From UTCHB3 sp964431385 (GTDB lineage: Bacteria > Bacteroidota > Ignavibacteria > Ignavibacteriales > Ignavibacteriaceae): DNA of 9,311 nt. The DNA is taken from contig CAYSJM010000104.1 of NCBI GenBank assembly GCA_964431385.1, positions 1-9,311 of the forward strand, given 5' to 3'. Positions within the stretch are counted from its first letter, which is position 1; every line of letters starts with the position of its first letter. Under the pieces are notes generated by a model. It worked only from the letters and a program-made list of their open reading frames with translations. It ran no database searches and was not told the origin of the DNA. Position numbers and translations under genes: made by a program. Positions 1 to 6,470 of the stretch are shown piece by piece.

Positions 1-51
1 AGCAGCAGTTTCCTAAACTGTTTGTCGGGTGTTCGAGTCGCCCCGGGGGCA
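1..51 (+). tRNA. tRNA-Arg(CCU), 3' part only
   Basis: The window opens inside a tRNA. What is visible is the end of the D stem (1-3), an anticodon stem 5-9 paired with 17-21, and a 7-base anticodon loop 10-16 whose central triplet at 12-14 is CCT. A short variable loop (22-26) follows, then a T stem 27-31 paired with 39-43 around the TTCGAGT loop (32-38), the acceptor 3' strand (44-50) and discriminator A51. Anticodon CCU reads the arginine codon AGG. The bases after the discriminator are CCC, so CCA appears not to be encoded and would be added post-transcriptionally. The 5' half lies outside the window; a matching acceptor 5' strand GCCCCCG is predicted there. The enolase start codon is 28 bases downstream with no terminator between. 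Confidence 0.93.
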
Positions 52-68
52 CCCACTCTTACTTTAAT

Positions 69-72
69 GGAG
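69..72 (+). promoter_or_regulatory. Shine-Dalgarno sequence of eno
   Basis: GGAG lies seven bases before the ATG at 80. This supports that start, which also matches the usual enolase N-terminus. It is one of the few clear ribosome binding sites in the window. Confidence 0.7.
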
Positions 73-79
73 AATAATA

Positions 80-1372
80 ATGACTGAAATAATAGATATA
101 ATTGCCCGTGAAATCCTCGATTCAAGAGGTAACCCAACCCTCGAGGCAGAAGTTTTACTCGAAGGTGGCACCATCGGTAGAGCCGCAGTTCCCAGTGGAG
201 CTTCAACCGGTTCAAACGAAGCTTGTGAACTTAGAGATGGTGATTCTTCCCGCTACATGGGAAAAGGCGTCGAAAAAGCTGTTGATTTTGTAAATAATGA
301 ACTTGCTGACGAACTTATCGGATGGGATGCCACTGATCAGGTTGGAATAGATGAATACATGATCGAGTTGGACGGAACCCCGAATAAATCAAAATTTGGT
401 GCTAATGCAATACTCGGAGTTTCACTCGCAGTTGCAAAAGCATCCGCAGAAGCTTTTGGTCTCCCCCTCTATCGCTATATTGGCGGAACAAATGCTAAAG
501 TTATCCCAACCCCGATGATGAACATCCTCAATGGTGGAAAACATGCCGATAATAATGTTGACTTCCAGGAATTTATGGTTATGCCGGTTGGTGCACCAAC
601 TTTCAGAGAAGGACTGAGATATGGTGTTGAAGTTTTCCATACACTTAAAAGCGTTTTAAAGAAAAAAGGTTATAACACAGCAGTTGGTGACGAAGGTGGA
701 TTTGCTCCTTCCCTTAAATCAAATGATGAAGCTATTGAAGTTATTCTTGAAGCAATTACCAAAGCCGGTTATACTGCAGGTAAAGACATCATGATAGCTC
801 TCGATCCTGCTTCTACTGAAATGTGGCACCCTGAAAGAAAAACCTACAAGTTCTTCAAATCGACTCAGAAAGAGATTTCTTCCGATGAAATGATTGCTTA
901 TTGGGAAAACTGGGTGAATCAATATCCAATCGTGTCGCTCGAAGATGGTCTTGCTGAAGATGATTGGGATGGTTGGAAGAAACTTACCGACAAGCTTGGC
1001 AGCAAAATACAGTTGGTTGGTGATGATCTTTTTGTAACCAACACAAGTATTCTTTCAAAAGGCATCGAACTTGGATGTGGTAACTCAATCCTGATAAAAG
1101 TTAATCAGATCGGTACACTCACCGAGACACTGAATGCAATTGAAATGGCAAGAAATGCAGGCTACACTGCAGTTATTTCACACAGAAGTGGTGAAACTGA
1201 AGATGTAACCATTGCTGATATTGCTGTTGCAACAAATGCCGGACAGATTAAAACGGGTTCAGCTTGCAGAACTGATAGAATTGCAAAATATAACCAACTT
1301 CTTAGAATTGAAGAAGAATTGGATACTACTGCAATCTATAAAGGTCTCGCCTCACTGAACTATAAAGGATAA
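80..1372 (+). CDS. eno: Enolase (phosphopyruvate hydratase)
   Basis: Cytosolic glycolytic enzyme that interconverts 2-phosphoglycerate and phosphoenolpyruvate with Mg2+; enolases are also part of RNA degradosomes in some bacteria. The 430-residue length is typical and the protein is complete. By alignment from memory with yeast and E. coli enolase, the flexible substrate loop SGAST is at residues 39-43, His155 lies in KHADN, Glu164 in FQEF, and the catalytic acid/base pair is Glu205 (GDEGGFAP, 203-210) and Lys340 (LIKVNQ). Metal ligands are Asp242, Glu288 (SLEDG) and Asp315 (GDD). His368-Arg369-Ser370 (SHRSGETED) and Lys391 (KTGS) complete the active site. Nothing essential is missing. A slightly unusual Cys396 sits in the KTGSACRTDR segment, where Ser is common. 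The gene may be co-transcribed with the tRNA just upstream, as no promoter is obvious in the 28-base gap. It ends in a strong intrinsic terminator. Confidence 0.98.
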   Translation: MTEIIDIIAREILDSRGNPTLEAEVLLEGGTIGRAAVPSGASTGSNEACELRDGDSSRYMGKGVEKAVDFVNNELADELIGWDATDQVGIDEYMIELDGTPNKSKFGANAILGVSLAVAKASAEAFGLPLYRYIGGTNAKVIPTPMMNILNGGKHADNNVDFQEFMVMPVGAPTFREGLRYGVEVFHTLKSVLKKKGYNTAVGDEGGFAPSLKSNDEAIEVILEAITKAGYTAGKDIMIALDPASTEMWHPERKTYKFFKSTQKEISSDEMIAYWENWVNQYPIVSLEDGLAEDDWDGWKKLTDKLGSKIQLVGDDLFVTNTSILSKGIELGCGNSILIKVNQIGTLTETLNAIEMARNAGYTAVISHRSGETEDVTIADIAVATNAGQIKTGSACRTDRIAKYNQLLRIEEELDTTAIYKGLASLNYKG

Positions 1373-1386
1373 TTCTTCCTGATTTT

Positions 1387-1439
1387 AAGGTATGAAGTCA
1401 TAAAATTTATTTTTGTGCTTCATACCTTTTCTATTTTAA
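1387..1439 (+). terminator. Intrinsic terminator of eno
   Basis: An outer stem pairs AAGGTATGAAG (1387-1397) with CTTCATACCTT (1418-1428). After one bulged T, an inner stem pairs CATAAAA (1399-1405) with TTTTGTG (1411-1417, one G-U pair), leaving a 5-base loop. A T-rich tract (TTTTCTATTTT) follows directly. The hairpin begins 14 bases after the eno stop codon. Confidence 0.85.
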
Positions 1440-1595
1440 ACCCTCTGTTTCCCCTCTTTTCTTAAATTTTTGTAGCAAGAATCACACATTTGCTTATGAA
1501 TATGTCAAATTTCTAAAATATTTTAAAGTTTTGTTTTGTTTAATAATGATTTTTGTTATTTTAATCACTGTATTTTCATTAATTCATGAGTTACA

Positions 1596-2114
1596 ATGAA
1601 AAATTTAATCGTGTTATTCTTCGCAATAGCGATTATTTTTGTTGCATTAAACGGATGCAAAAAAGATGACGCTGGTACAAACCCGACAACCCCAACCACA
1701 AAAACAATGACACTTGCTCATTTTGGAGTGGATTTCTCGGAGGGTAAGGTCGGAGACCCGGGTACTCCCCTGGCTAACGAAAAAATTGATGGCGAAACCA
1801 TTGCCTGGTGCCCTAACGGGAGTGGTGGTGGATGGATGCAAGGTATTTGGTTCAGATCGAGAGATGACAAACTTTATAGGATCGGACCTGGAGATCTAAC
1901 CAATATTAAATCAATTGACACAACAAAATGGTCAGCCGATGTGTGCGGCACAGCTCTTAAAAATGGCGATATCTGGGCTGCAAAAGCTCTTGATGGTTAT
2001 GTCGTGTTTAAAGTAACCGCTGTGGCAACTGACTCTGCCGGTATTGCAAATGGTCCCGCTACCTGGCCCGCGACAATCGAATATAAATTCTCTACAACAA
2101 CTACATTTCAATAA
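1596..2114 (+). CDS. Small secreted lipoprotein of unknown function
   Basis: 172 residues. The N-terminus is a clear type II signal peptide: Met-Lys-Asn, a hydrophobic stretch at 4-18, then the lipobox LNGC with the acylated Cys21. A Lys/Asp-rich and Thr/Pro-rich linker follows (22-37), so the mature protein should be anchored in a membrane facing the periplasm or cell surface. The rest (38-172) is a single compact region rich in Gly, Trp and Thr, with two further cysteines (Cys72, Cys117) that could form a disulfide. It ends in alternating hydrophobic stretches that suggest beta strands (VVFKVTAV, ATIEYKF). I do not recognise the domain. The ATG is chosen because it gives the expected signal peptide; no good Shine-Dalgarno sequence precedes it. 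It sits alone between two terminators, with 223 AT-rich bases upstream that presumably hold its promoter. Confidence 0.85.
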   Translation: MKNLIVLFFAIAIIFVALNGCKKDDAGTNPTTPTTKTMTLAHFGVDFSEGKVGDPGTPLANEKIDGETIAWCPNGSGGGWMQGIWFRSRDDKLYRIGPGDLTNIKSIDTTKWSADVCGTALKNGDIWAAKALDGYVVFKVTAVATDSAGIANGPATWPATIEYKFSTTTTFQ

Positions 2115-2117
2115 ATT

Positions 2118-2144
2118 AAGGCTGCTTCGGCAGCCTTCTTTATT
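2118..2144 (+). terminator. UUCG-loop intrinsic terminator between the lipoprotein gene and uvrA
   Basis: A perfect 8-bp stem, AAGGCTGC (2118-2125) and GCAGCCTT (2130-2137), closes a TTCG tetraloop and is followed by CTTTATTT. It starts three bases after the lipoprotein stop codon. The convergent uvrA stop lies only six bases beyond the stem, so the same hairpin is positioned to end uvrA transcripts. On that strand it is followed by the weaker T-rich TTAATTTATT, so bidirectional use is plausible. Confidence 0.88.
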
Positions 2145-4951
2145 TAGAGAAATTTTCCCGTAACGCTTTTTTTGTTTCCCGCAATTTCTTCCGGTGTCCC
2201 CAGAGCGACAATTCTACCACCTGATTCACCCCCACCAGGTCCGAGATCAATGACCCAGTCGGCAGCTTTTACCACATCAAGATTGTGCTCAACCACCACC
2301 ACGGTGTTTCCTTTATCAACAAGTTTATTCACGACCTTAAGAAGGACATTAACATCCTCAAAGTGAAGACCTGTTGTGGGTTCGTCCATAAAATAGATAG
2401 TTTTCCCGGTTGAAACCTTGCTCAATTCAGTTGCGAGTTTAACCCTTTGTGCTTCGCCGCCTGAAAGTGTGGTCGCCTGTTGACCGAGGCGAATGTAACC
2501 CAATCCCACATCATAAATTGATTGAATTTTCCGTTTTATTCTTGGCATATCTTCAAAAAAAACGAGTGCTTCGGTCACTGTCATTTCTAACACATCATCT
2601 ATCGACTTCTTTTTATACAATACTTCAAGAGTTTCACGGTTATACCTCCTGCCGTTACAGACATCACATTTTACATAAACATCGGGAAGAAAATTCATCT
2701 CAATCTTTTTTAAACCATCACCACCGCATGCTTCACATCTTCCACCCGGGACATTAAAACTAAATCTGCCGGGAGCATATCCCCTCATTTTTGATTCAGG
2801 AAGTTGTGCAAAAAGGTCTCTGATAAAAGTGAACAATCCGGTGTAGGTTGCCGGATTGGATCGCGGAGTTCTTCCGATTGGTGACTGATCAACTTCGATT
2901 ACTTTATCAAGACTCTCAAGACCGCTGACCGTTTCAAATGGAAGAGGCACATCTTTGGTTTTATACACATCTTTCATCAGTATCTTCACTAAAGTCTCGT
3001 TTATCAAAGTCGATTTACCCGACCCGCTTACACCTGTTACAGCTGTGAATGTGCCGAGTGGTATCGAAATATCAACTGATTTAAGGTTGTTGCCCTTTGC
3101 ACCGGTGACTGTCAAATACGCACCATTTCCTTTACGGCGGGTTTCAGGTATGCCTACACTTCGTTTATTATGAAGATAATCGAGTGTTAGAGAGCCCTCA
3201 ATTGATTTTTTCTTCATCAATCCGGCTGTTTCACCAATTGCGACAACAACCCCGCCATGCTCCCCTGCTGCGGGTCCAAGATCAATCAGGTAATCGGAGC
3301 TCTCGATGGTTTCTTTATCGTGTTCAACAACAATAATTGTGTTATTGAGATCGCGAAGCATTTTTAGCGAATTTATCAACTTTATGTTATCTCTTTGGTG
3401 CAACCCGATTGAGGGTTCGTCGAGCACATAAAGAACTCCGGCGAGCTGGGTACCAATTTGAGTTGCGAGTCGAATTCTTTGTGATTCACCACCGGAGAGA
3501 GTCCTTGCACTTCGGGCGAGAGTCAGGTAGTCAAGACCAACATTTAACAGGAAATCCAACCGTGATTTAATCTCCTTTAAGATTGGTCTCGAGATAATTT
3601 CTTCTCTGCCATGAAGGATACTATTGTCGAAGAATTTTTTACAATCAGCTATTGAAAGAGCAGTAACTTCACTAATATTTTTCCCGGCAAAACTCACAGC
3701 GAGTGACTCTTTTTTTAGCCTTCCCCCTTCGCACGATTTACATCTGCCGATATTCATGTATGACTCAACCCACTCACGAATTTTGGCAGAGGAGGTGGAA
3801 GTGAAATAGTTTTGCAGGTAGCCAATCACACCGGTAAATCTGTGTTTGTAAACCACCTCTTTTTTACCGCCGTAACTGTAATAAAACTCAAATTTTTCAG
3901 TTGAGCCGTTGATAATTAAGTCAAAAGCTTCTTTTGATATTTTATTAAGAGGTGTATCAAAGTCAAATCCAAACTTCCTGGAAAGAGTTTCGAGCTGGTT
4001 AAAAATATAGATAGACCTCGGTTTCCCAAGAGCCGCAATTCCCTCTTGATTTATTGATTTTTTCATATCAGGAATTATCATGTTCAGATCAAATTCCTTC
4101 TTCTCGCCGAGACCATCACATTCCGGGCATGCACCAAAAGCAGAGTTAAACGAGAATGAATTAGGGGCGAGCTCCTGATAATTTATTCCACAGTTTGGAC
4201 AACTGAGGTGGCGACTGAAAAGAGTATCATCTTTGCCGTCGTTCACCATCATTACTCCATTACCATAGTTTAGAGCTACCTCCAACGACGCCTCGAGACG
4301 AGAATGAACTTCCGGTTTAACAGTAAACTTATCGATCATTATATCAATATTGTGGATTTTATATCGATCGACCTGAAAGCCTTTTTCAATCTCTTTGATC
4401 TCGCCATCAACCCGCACTTTTAAAAATCCATCTTTAGAAATGTCCTCAAAAAGCTCTCTGTAATGCCCTTTTCTGCCACGAATTACAGGTGCAAAAAGTG
4501 CTATTTTTTTTCCTTCGTATTCCCTTCCTATTCTTTCAAGAATTTGACCCGGATTTTGTTTTTGCACTTGTGTTCCGCAATTGTAACAATTTATTACCCC
4601 GAGTCGGGCATACAACAGACGCAGATAATCATAAATTTCGGTTACTGTTCCTACTGTCGATCTAGGATTTCCTGAGGTAACTTTTTGTTCAATTGAAATT
4701 GCCGGGCTCAACCCTTCAATCAGATCAACATCCGGTTTTTCAAGCATATCGAGGAACTGTCTGGCATAAGCAGAGAGGCATTCGATGTATCTTCTTTGCC
4801 CTTCAGCATATATTGTATCGAATGCGAGAGAGGACTTACCCGATCCTGATAACCCTGTTATTACAGTGAAGGAATTTCTTGGTATCTCCACATCGATGTT
4901 CTTGAGATTGTGAACGCGTGCGCCTTTTACGATTATCTTGTCTTGAAACAA
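2144..4951 (-). CDS. uvrA: UvrABC excinuclease subunit A
   Basis: DNA-damage sensing ATPase of nucleotide excision repair; as a dimer it loads UvrB onto lesions. The 935 residues match the usual length of about 940. Two ABC ATPase modules are visible. Module I has Walker A GLSGSGKSS (33-41, Lys39), signature LSGGESQR (485-492) and Walker B LYVLDEP (507-513). Module II has Walker A GVSGSGKST (640-648, Lys646), signature LSGGEAQR (829-836) and Walker B IYFMDEP (852-858). Cysteine pairs at 251/254 with 275/278, and at 739/742 with 762/765, are the family zinc sites; further CxxC pairs occur at 122/125 and 404/407. The start codon is TTG. No in-frame ATG exists between it and the upstream stop at 5015-5017, and starting there gives the expected N-terminus two residues longer than E. 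coli UvrA. A GGA lies six bases upstream. It is divergent from the YigZ-family gene and convergent with the lipoprotein gene. Confidence 0.98.
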   Translation of the reverse strand: MFQDKIIVKGARVHNLKNIDVEIPRNSFTVITGLSGSGKSSLAFDTIYAEGQRRYIECLSAYARQFLDMLEKPDVDLIEGLSPAISIEQKVTSGNPRSTVGTVTEIYDYLRLLYARLGVINCYNCGTQVQKQNPGQILERIGREYEGKKIALFAPVIRGRKGHYRELFEDISKDGFLKVRVDGEIKEIEKGFQVDRYKIHNIDIMIDKFTVKPEVHSRLEASLEVALNYGNGVMMVNDGKDDTLFSRHLSCPNCGINYQELAPNSFSFNSAFGACPECDGLGEKKEFDLNMIIPDMKKSINQEGIAALGKPRSIYIFNQLETLSRKFGFDFDTPLNKISKEAFDLIINGSTEKFEFYYSYGGKKEVVYKHRFTGVIGYLQNYFTSTSSAKIREWVESYMNIGRCKSCEGGRLKKESLAVSFAGKNISEVTALSIADCKKFFDNSILHGREEIISRPILKEIKSRLDFLLNVGLDYLTLARSARTLSGGESQRIRLATQIGTQLAGVLYVLDEPSIGLHQRDNIKLINSLKMLRDLNNTIIVVEHDKETIESSDYLIDLGPAAGEHGGVVVAIGETAGLMKKKSIEGSLTLDYLHNKRSVGIPETRRKGNGAYLTVTGAKGNNLKSVDISIPLGTFTAVTGVSGSGKSTLINETLVKILMKDVYKTKDVPLPFETVSGLESLDKVIEVDQSPIGRTPRSNPATYTGLFTFIRDLFAQLPESKMRGYAPGRFSFNVPGGRCEACGGDGLKKIEMNFLPDVYVKCDVCNGRRYNRETLEVLYKKKSIDDVLEMTVTEALVFFEDMPRIKRKIQSIYDVGLGYIRLGQQATTLSGGEAQRVKLATELSKVSTGKTIYFMDEPTTGLHFEDVNVLLKVVNKLVDKGNTVVVVEHNLDVVKAADWVIDLGPGGGESGGRIVALGTPEEIAGNKKSVTGKFL

Positions 4952-5019
4952 TTTCTTTCCAATTTGAACAATGAAAAACTCTATATTTAGAACAATCTTT
5001 TCATGAATTAAATTTCATT
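4952..5019. promoter_or_regulatory. Divergent promoter region between uvrA and the YigZ-family gene
   Basis: Both genes point away from this 68-base AT-rich gap, so their promoters must lie here or overlap the coding starts. It contains a 7-base direct repeat GAACAAT (4966-4972 and 4990-4996) and an inverted repeat ATGAAAA/TTTTCAT (4971-4977 and 4998-5004). I cannot assign convincing -35/-10 pairs. No SOS-type LexA box (CTG-N10-CAG) is visible. The regulatory role is inferred from gene orientation alone. Confidence 0.5.
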
Positions 5020-5658
5020 ATGCCCGATAAAATTCAAAAGTACTCAACTTTAAAATCAAAATCAGACTCGAAATATAAAGAGAAGGGATCAATCTTTCTC
5101 GCTTTTGTGCACCCTGTCAGTTCTTTGGATGAGTTTGATAATCTGCTAAATCGTTACAGAAAAGAGTATTATGACGCTGTTCACCACTGCTCCGCATGTC
5201 GTCTAATAGATGGAGCCATCAAATATTCTGACGACGGTGAACCCTCCGGAACTGCCGGGTTAAGAATGATGAATGCAATCGAGCATCAAAACCTTTCAAA
5301 TATAGCGGTGTTTGTGATAAGATATTTTGGAGGTGTTAAACTTGGAGTCGGTCCACTCGGGAAGGCATACTACGAAACAGCCCTGGAAGCCTTGTTAGCA
5401 GGACAAAAAATTGAAATGCACCGATTTGTTCGCTATCTCTTCTCCGCTCCCTGGGAACTCTCCTCATTTCTATATCGTCACCTGGGGGGTGAAGATGTAA
5501 AAATTAACTCATCCGATTATTCTACAGGACTGACTCTCGATGTGTATCTGAAATCAGAAAAAGCGGAGACCATAGTGAATAATATTCTTGCCCTTGCAAA
5601 TGGTGAAGTGGAAATTGTTGACTTGAAAGAGGAGCTATATTTTGAAGAAAAATCTTGA
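5020..5658 (+). CDS. YigZ/IMPACT family protein (UPF0029 + DUF1949)
   Basis: Conserved cytosolic protein related to E. coli YigZ and the N-terminal part of eukaryotic IMPACT, a modulator of the Gcn2 kinase; the bacterial role is not settled, and a link to translation is only suggested for the family. The 212 residues are close to family length. The UPF0029 domain (about 5-128) shows all hallmark blocks: KEYYDAVHHCSAC (48-60), YSDDGEPSGTAG (69-80) and RYFGGVKLGVGPLGKAY (101-117). The C-terminal part (about 135-212) fits the ferredoxin-like DUF1949 domain. The ATG places the usual short lead before the first conserved Tyr-x-x-x-Lys segment; no Shine-Dalgarno sequence is evident. It is divergent from uvrA and convergent with the SWIM-motif gene, with 24 bases between stop codons and no obvious terminator. 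Confidence 0.95.
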   Translation: MPDKIQKYSTLKSKSDSKYKEKGSIFLAFVHPVSSLDEFDNLLNRYRKEYYDAVHHCSACRLIDGAIKYSDDGEPSGTAGLRMMNAIEHQNLSNIAVFVIRYFGGVKLGVGPLGKAYYETALEALLAGQKIEMHRFVRYLFSAPWELSSFLYRHLGGEDVKINSSDYSTGLTLDVYLKSEKAETIVNNILALANGEVEIVDLKEELYFEEKS

Positions 5659-5682
5659 TCAGAATGAAGTCACTAAATGAAA

Positions 5683-6273
5683 TCAGCGACAGTCTCTCCT
5701 CATGAGCGAATCACGGAGCAAAAACAATATTGTTGACTGCACTTCCCTGCCATCTGGTGGCAGTTTACCATAAGACCATTTGTTTTCGAACGGATTAAAT
5801 GAAAACCTGATAGCCAGATTCCGCTTTTTGTCGAAGTGATACACATTTATCCATCGCAATTTTACAAAAGAAGTGAAACCAAGAATGACAGGCTCTGCGG
5901 ATGAAAGATAAACAAATCGCTCTGTCCCGTGACGGGATCTGTTCTGAAGAATTATTTGCGTAAGTGGATGGAGGGGAAAGTTTACTAATTTCGCAGCAAT
6001 GTGCTTGCAACAGAACCGGATTTTATATGATTTCAGGAAGTTGTCTCTGTCTCGTAAATAATCACCGCATTTACACTCCAGCCTCGAAATTTTCTCCTCG
6101 GTTATCCTGTCTAACGGTGCAAAATCATCCAATTTTGGGGTGAAGTAAAATCCTGCATTGTGCGACTCCATCGCTTTTACTGCCACTCTCAGATCATCAA
6201 ACTCTCGTAAACCCTTTTTTATCGGTTTAGTGGATTTTTCTTGAGAAATTGTTGCGGTATTGGCGTCTATCAT
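5683..6273 (-). CDS. Small SWIM-like zinc-finger protein, function unknown
   Basis: 196 residues with no signal peptide or membrane segment, so probably cytosolic. The first 20 residues are polar and likely disordered. The distinctive part is Cys67-x-Cys69, 19 residues, then Cys89-x-His91 (CKC at 67-69 and CKH at 89-91), which fits the SWIM zinc-finger pattern CxCx(n)CxH. That motif occurs in DNA-binding or protein-binding modules in bacterial SWI2/SNF2-associated proteins, transposases and others. The rest (about 100-196) is basic and aromatic and contains a possible beta-rich stretch (AIRFSFNPFENKWSYG, 154-169). No helicase or transposase motif is present, so this is a stand-alone SWIM protein rather than a fragment of one that I can identify. 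The ATG at 6273 is the most upstream plausible start; Met35 is an alternative but both lie before the motif. It is divergent from the J-like/TPR gene across 197 bases and convergent with the YigZ-family gene. Confidence 0.8.
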   Translation of the reverse strand: MIDANTATISQEKSTKPIKKGLREFDDLRVAVKAMESHNAGFYFTPKLDDFAPLDRITEEKISRLECKCGDYLRDRDNFLKSYKIRFCCKHIAAKLVNFPLHPLTQIILQNRSRHGTERFVYLSSAEPVILGFTSFVKLRWINVYHFDKKRNLAIRFSFNPFENKWSYGKLPPDGREVQSTILFLLRDSLMRRDCR

Positions 6274-6470
6274 CTGTTTTTGTGTGAGTCTGTGAAGCGA
6301 AACGGAAATCAGTTACTTTCTAAAAATCAAATTTACTAAAATTTAATAATTGAATATATTTACATTTGGAAAGGTTTTTCAATAATTTTATTAATATTGA
6401 CAAACATTTGTGGTGGCTAAGAACCCCTTGGAAGTGTTTAATTTTAAACTGTAACAAAAAGTTATTATAA
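6274..6470. promoter_or_regulatory. Divergent AT-rich intergenic region with presumed promoters
   Basis: The SWIM-motif gene and the J-like/TPR gene are transcribed away from this 197-base region, so promoters for both are expected. A TTGACA at 6397-6402 resembles a -35 box, but only the weak TAAGAA (6418-6423) follows, at a short 15-base spacing. It overlaps a small palindrome, ACAAA-CA-TTTGT (6400-6411), that could be an operator. No RNA gene or extra reading frame is seen here. Confidence 0.4.

Noticed and set aside
1529..1555. TTTTG repeats followed by GATTTTTG as a possible promoter for the lipoprotein gene
   Set aside because: The -7-like element has a mismatch in the key TA pair and the spacing of about 14 bases is too short.
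2449..2757. Plus-strand open frames inside uvrA (also 2955-3173 and 4463-4675)
   Set aside because: They lie opposite unambiguous conserved UvrA motifs and resemble no protein family.
5659..5682. Possible terminator between the convergent YigZ-family and SWIM-motif genes
   Set aside because: Only a weak interrupted stem (GTC-CT/AG-GAC) can be drawn, extending into the coding end, and no T-run follows.
6328..6368. Exact matches to the Bacteroidota -7 promoter element TAnnTTTG on both strands (TAAATTTG at 6335-6328 on minus; TACATTTG at 6361-6368 on plus)
   Set aside because: Neither has a TTTG -33 partner at the expected distance, and such matches are frequent by chance in this AT-rich stretch.
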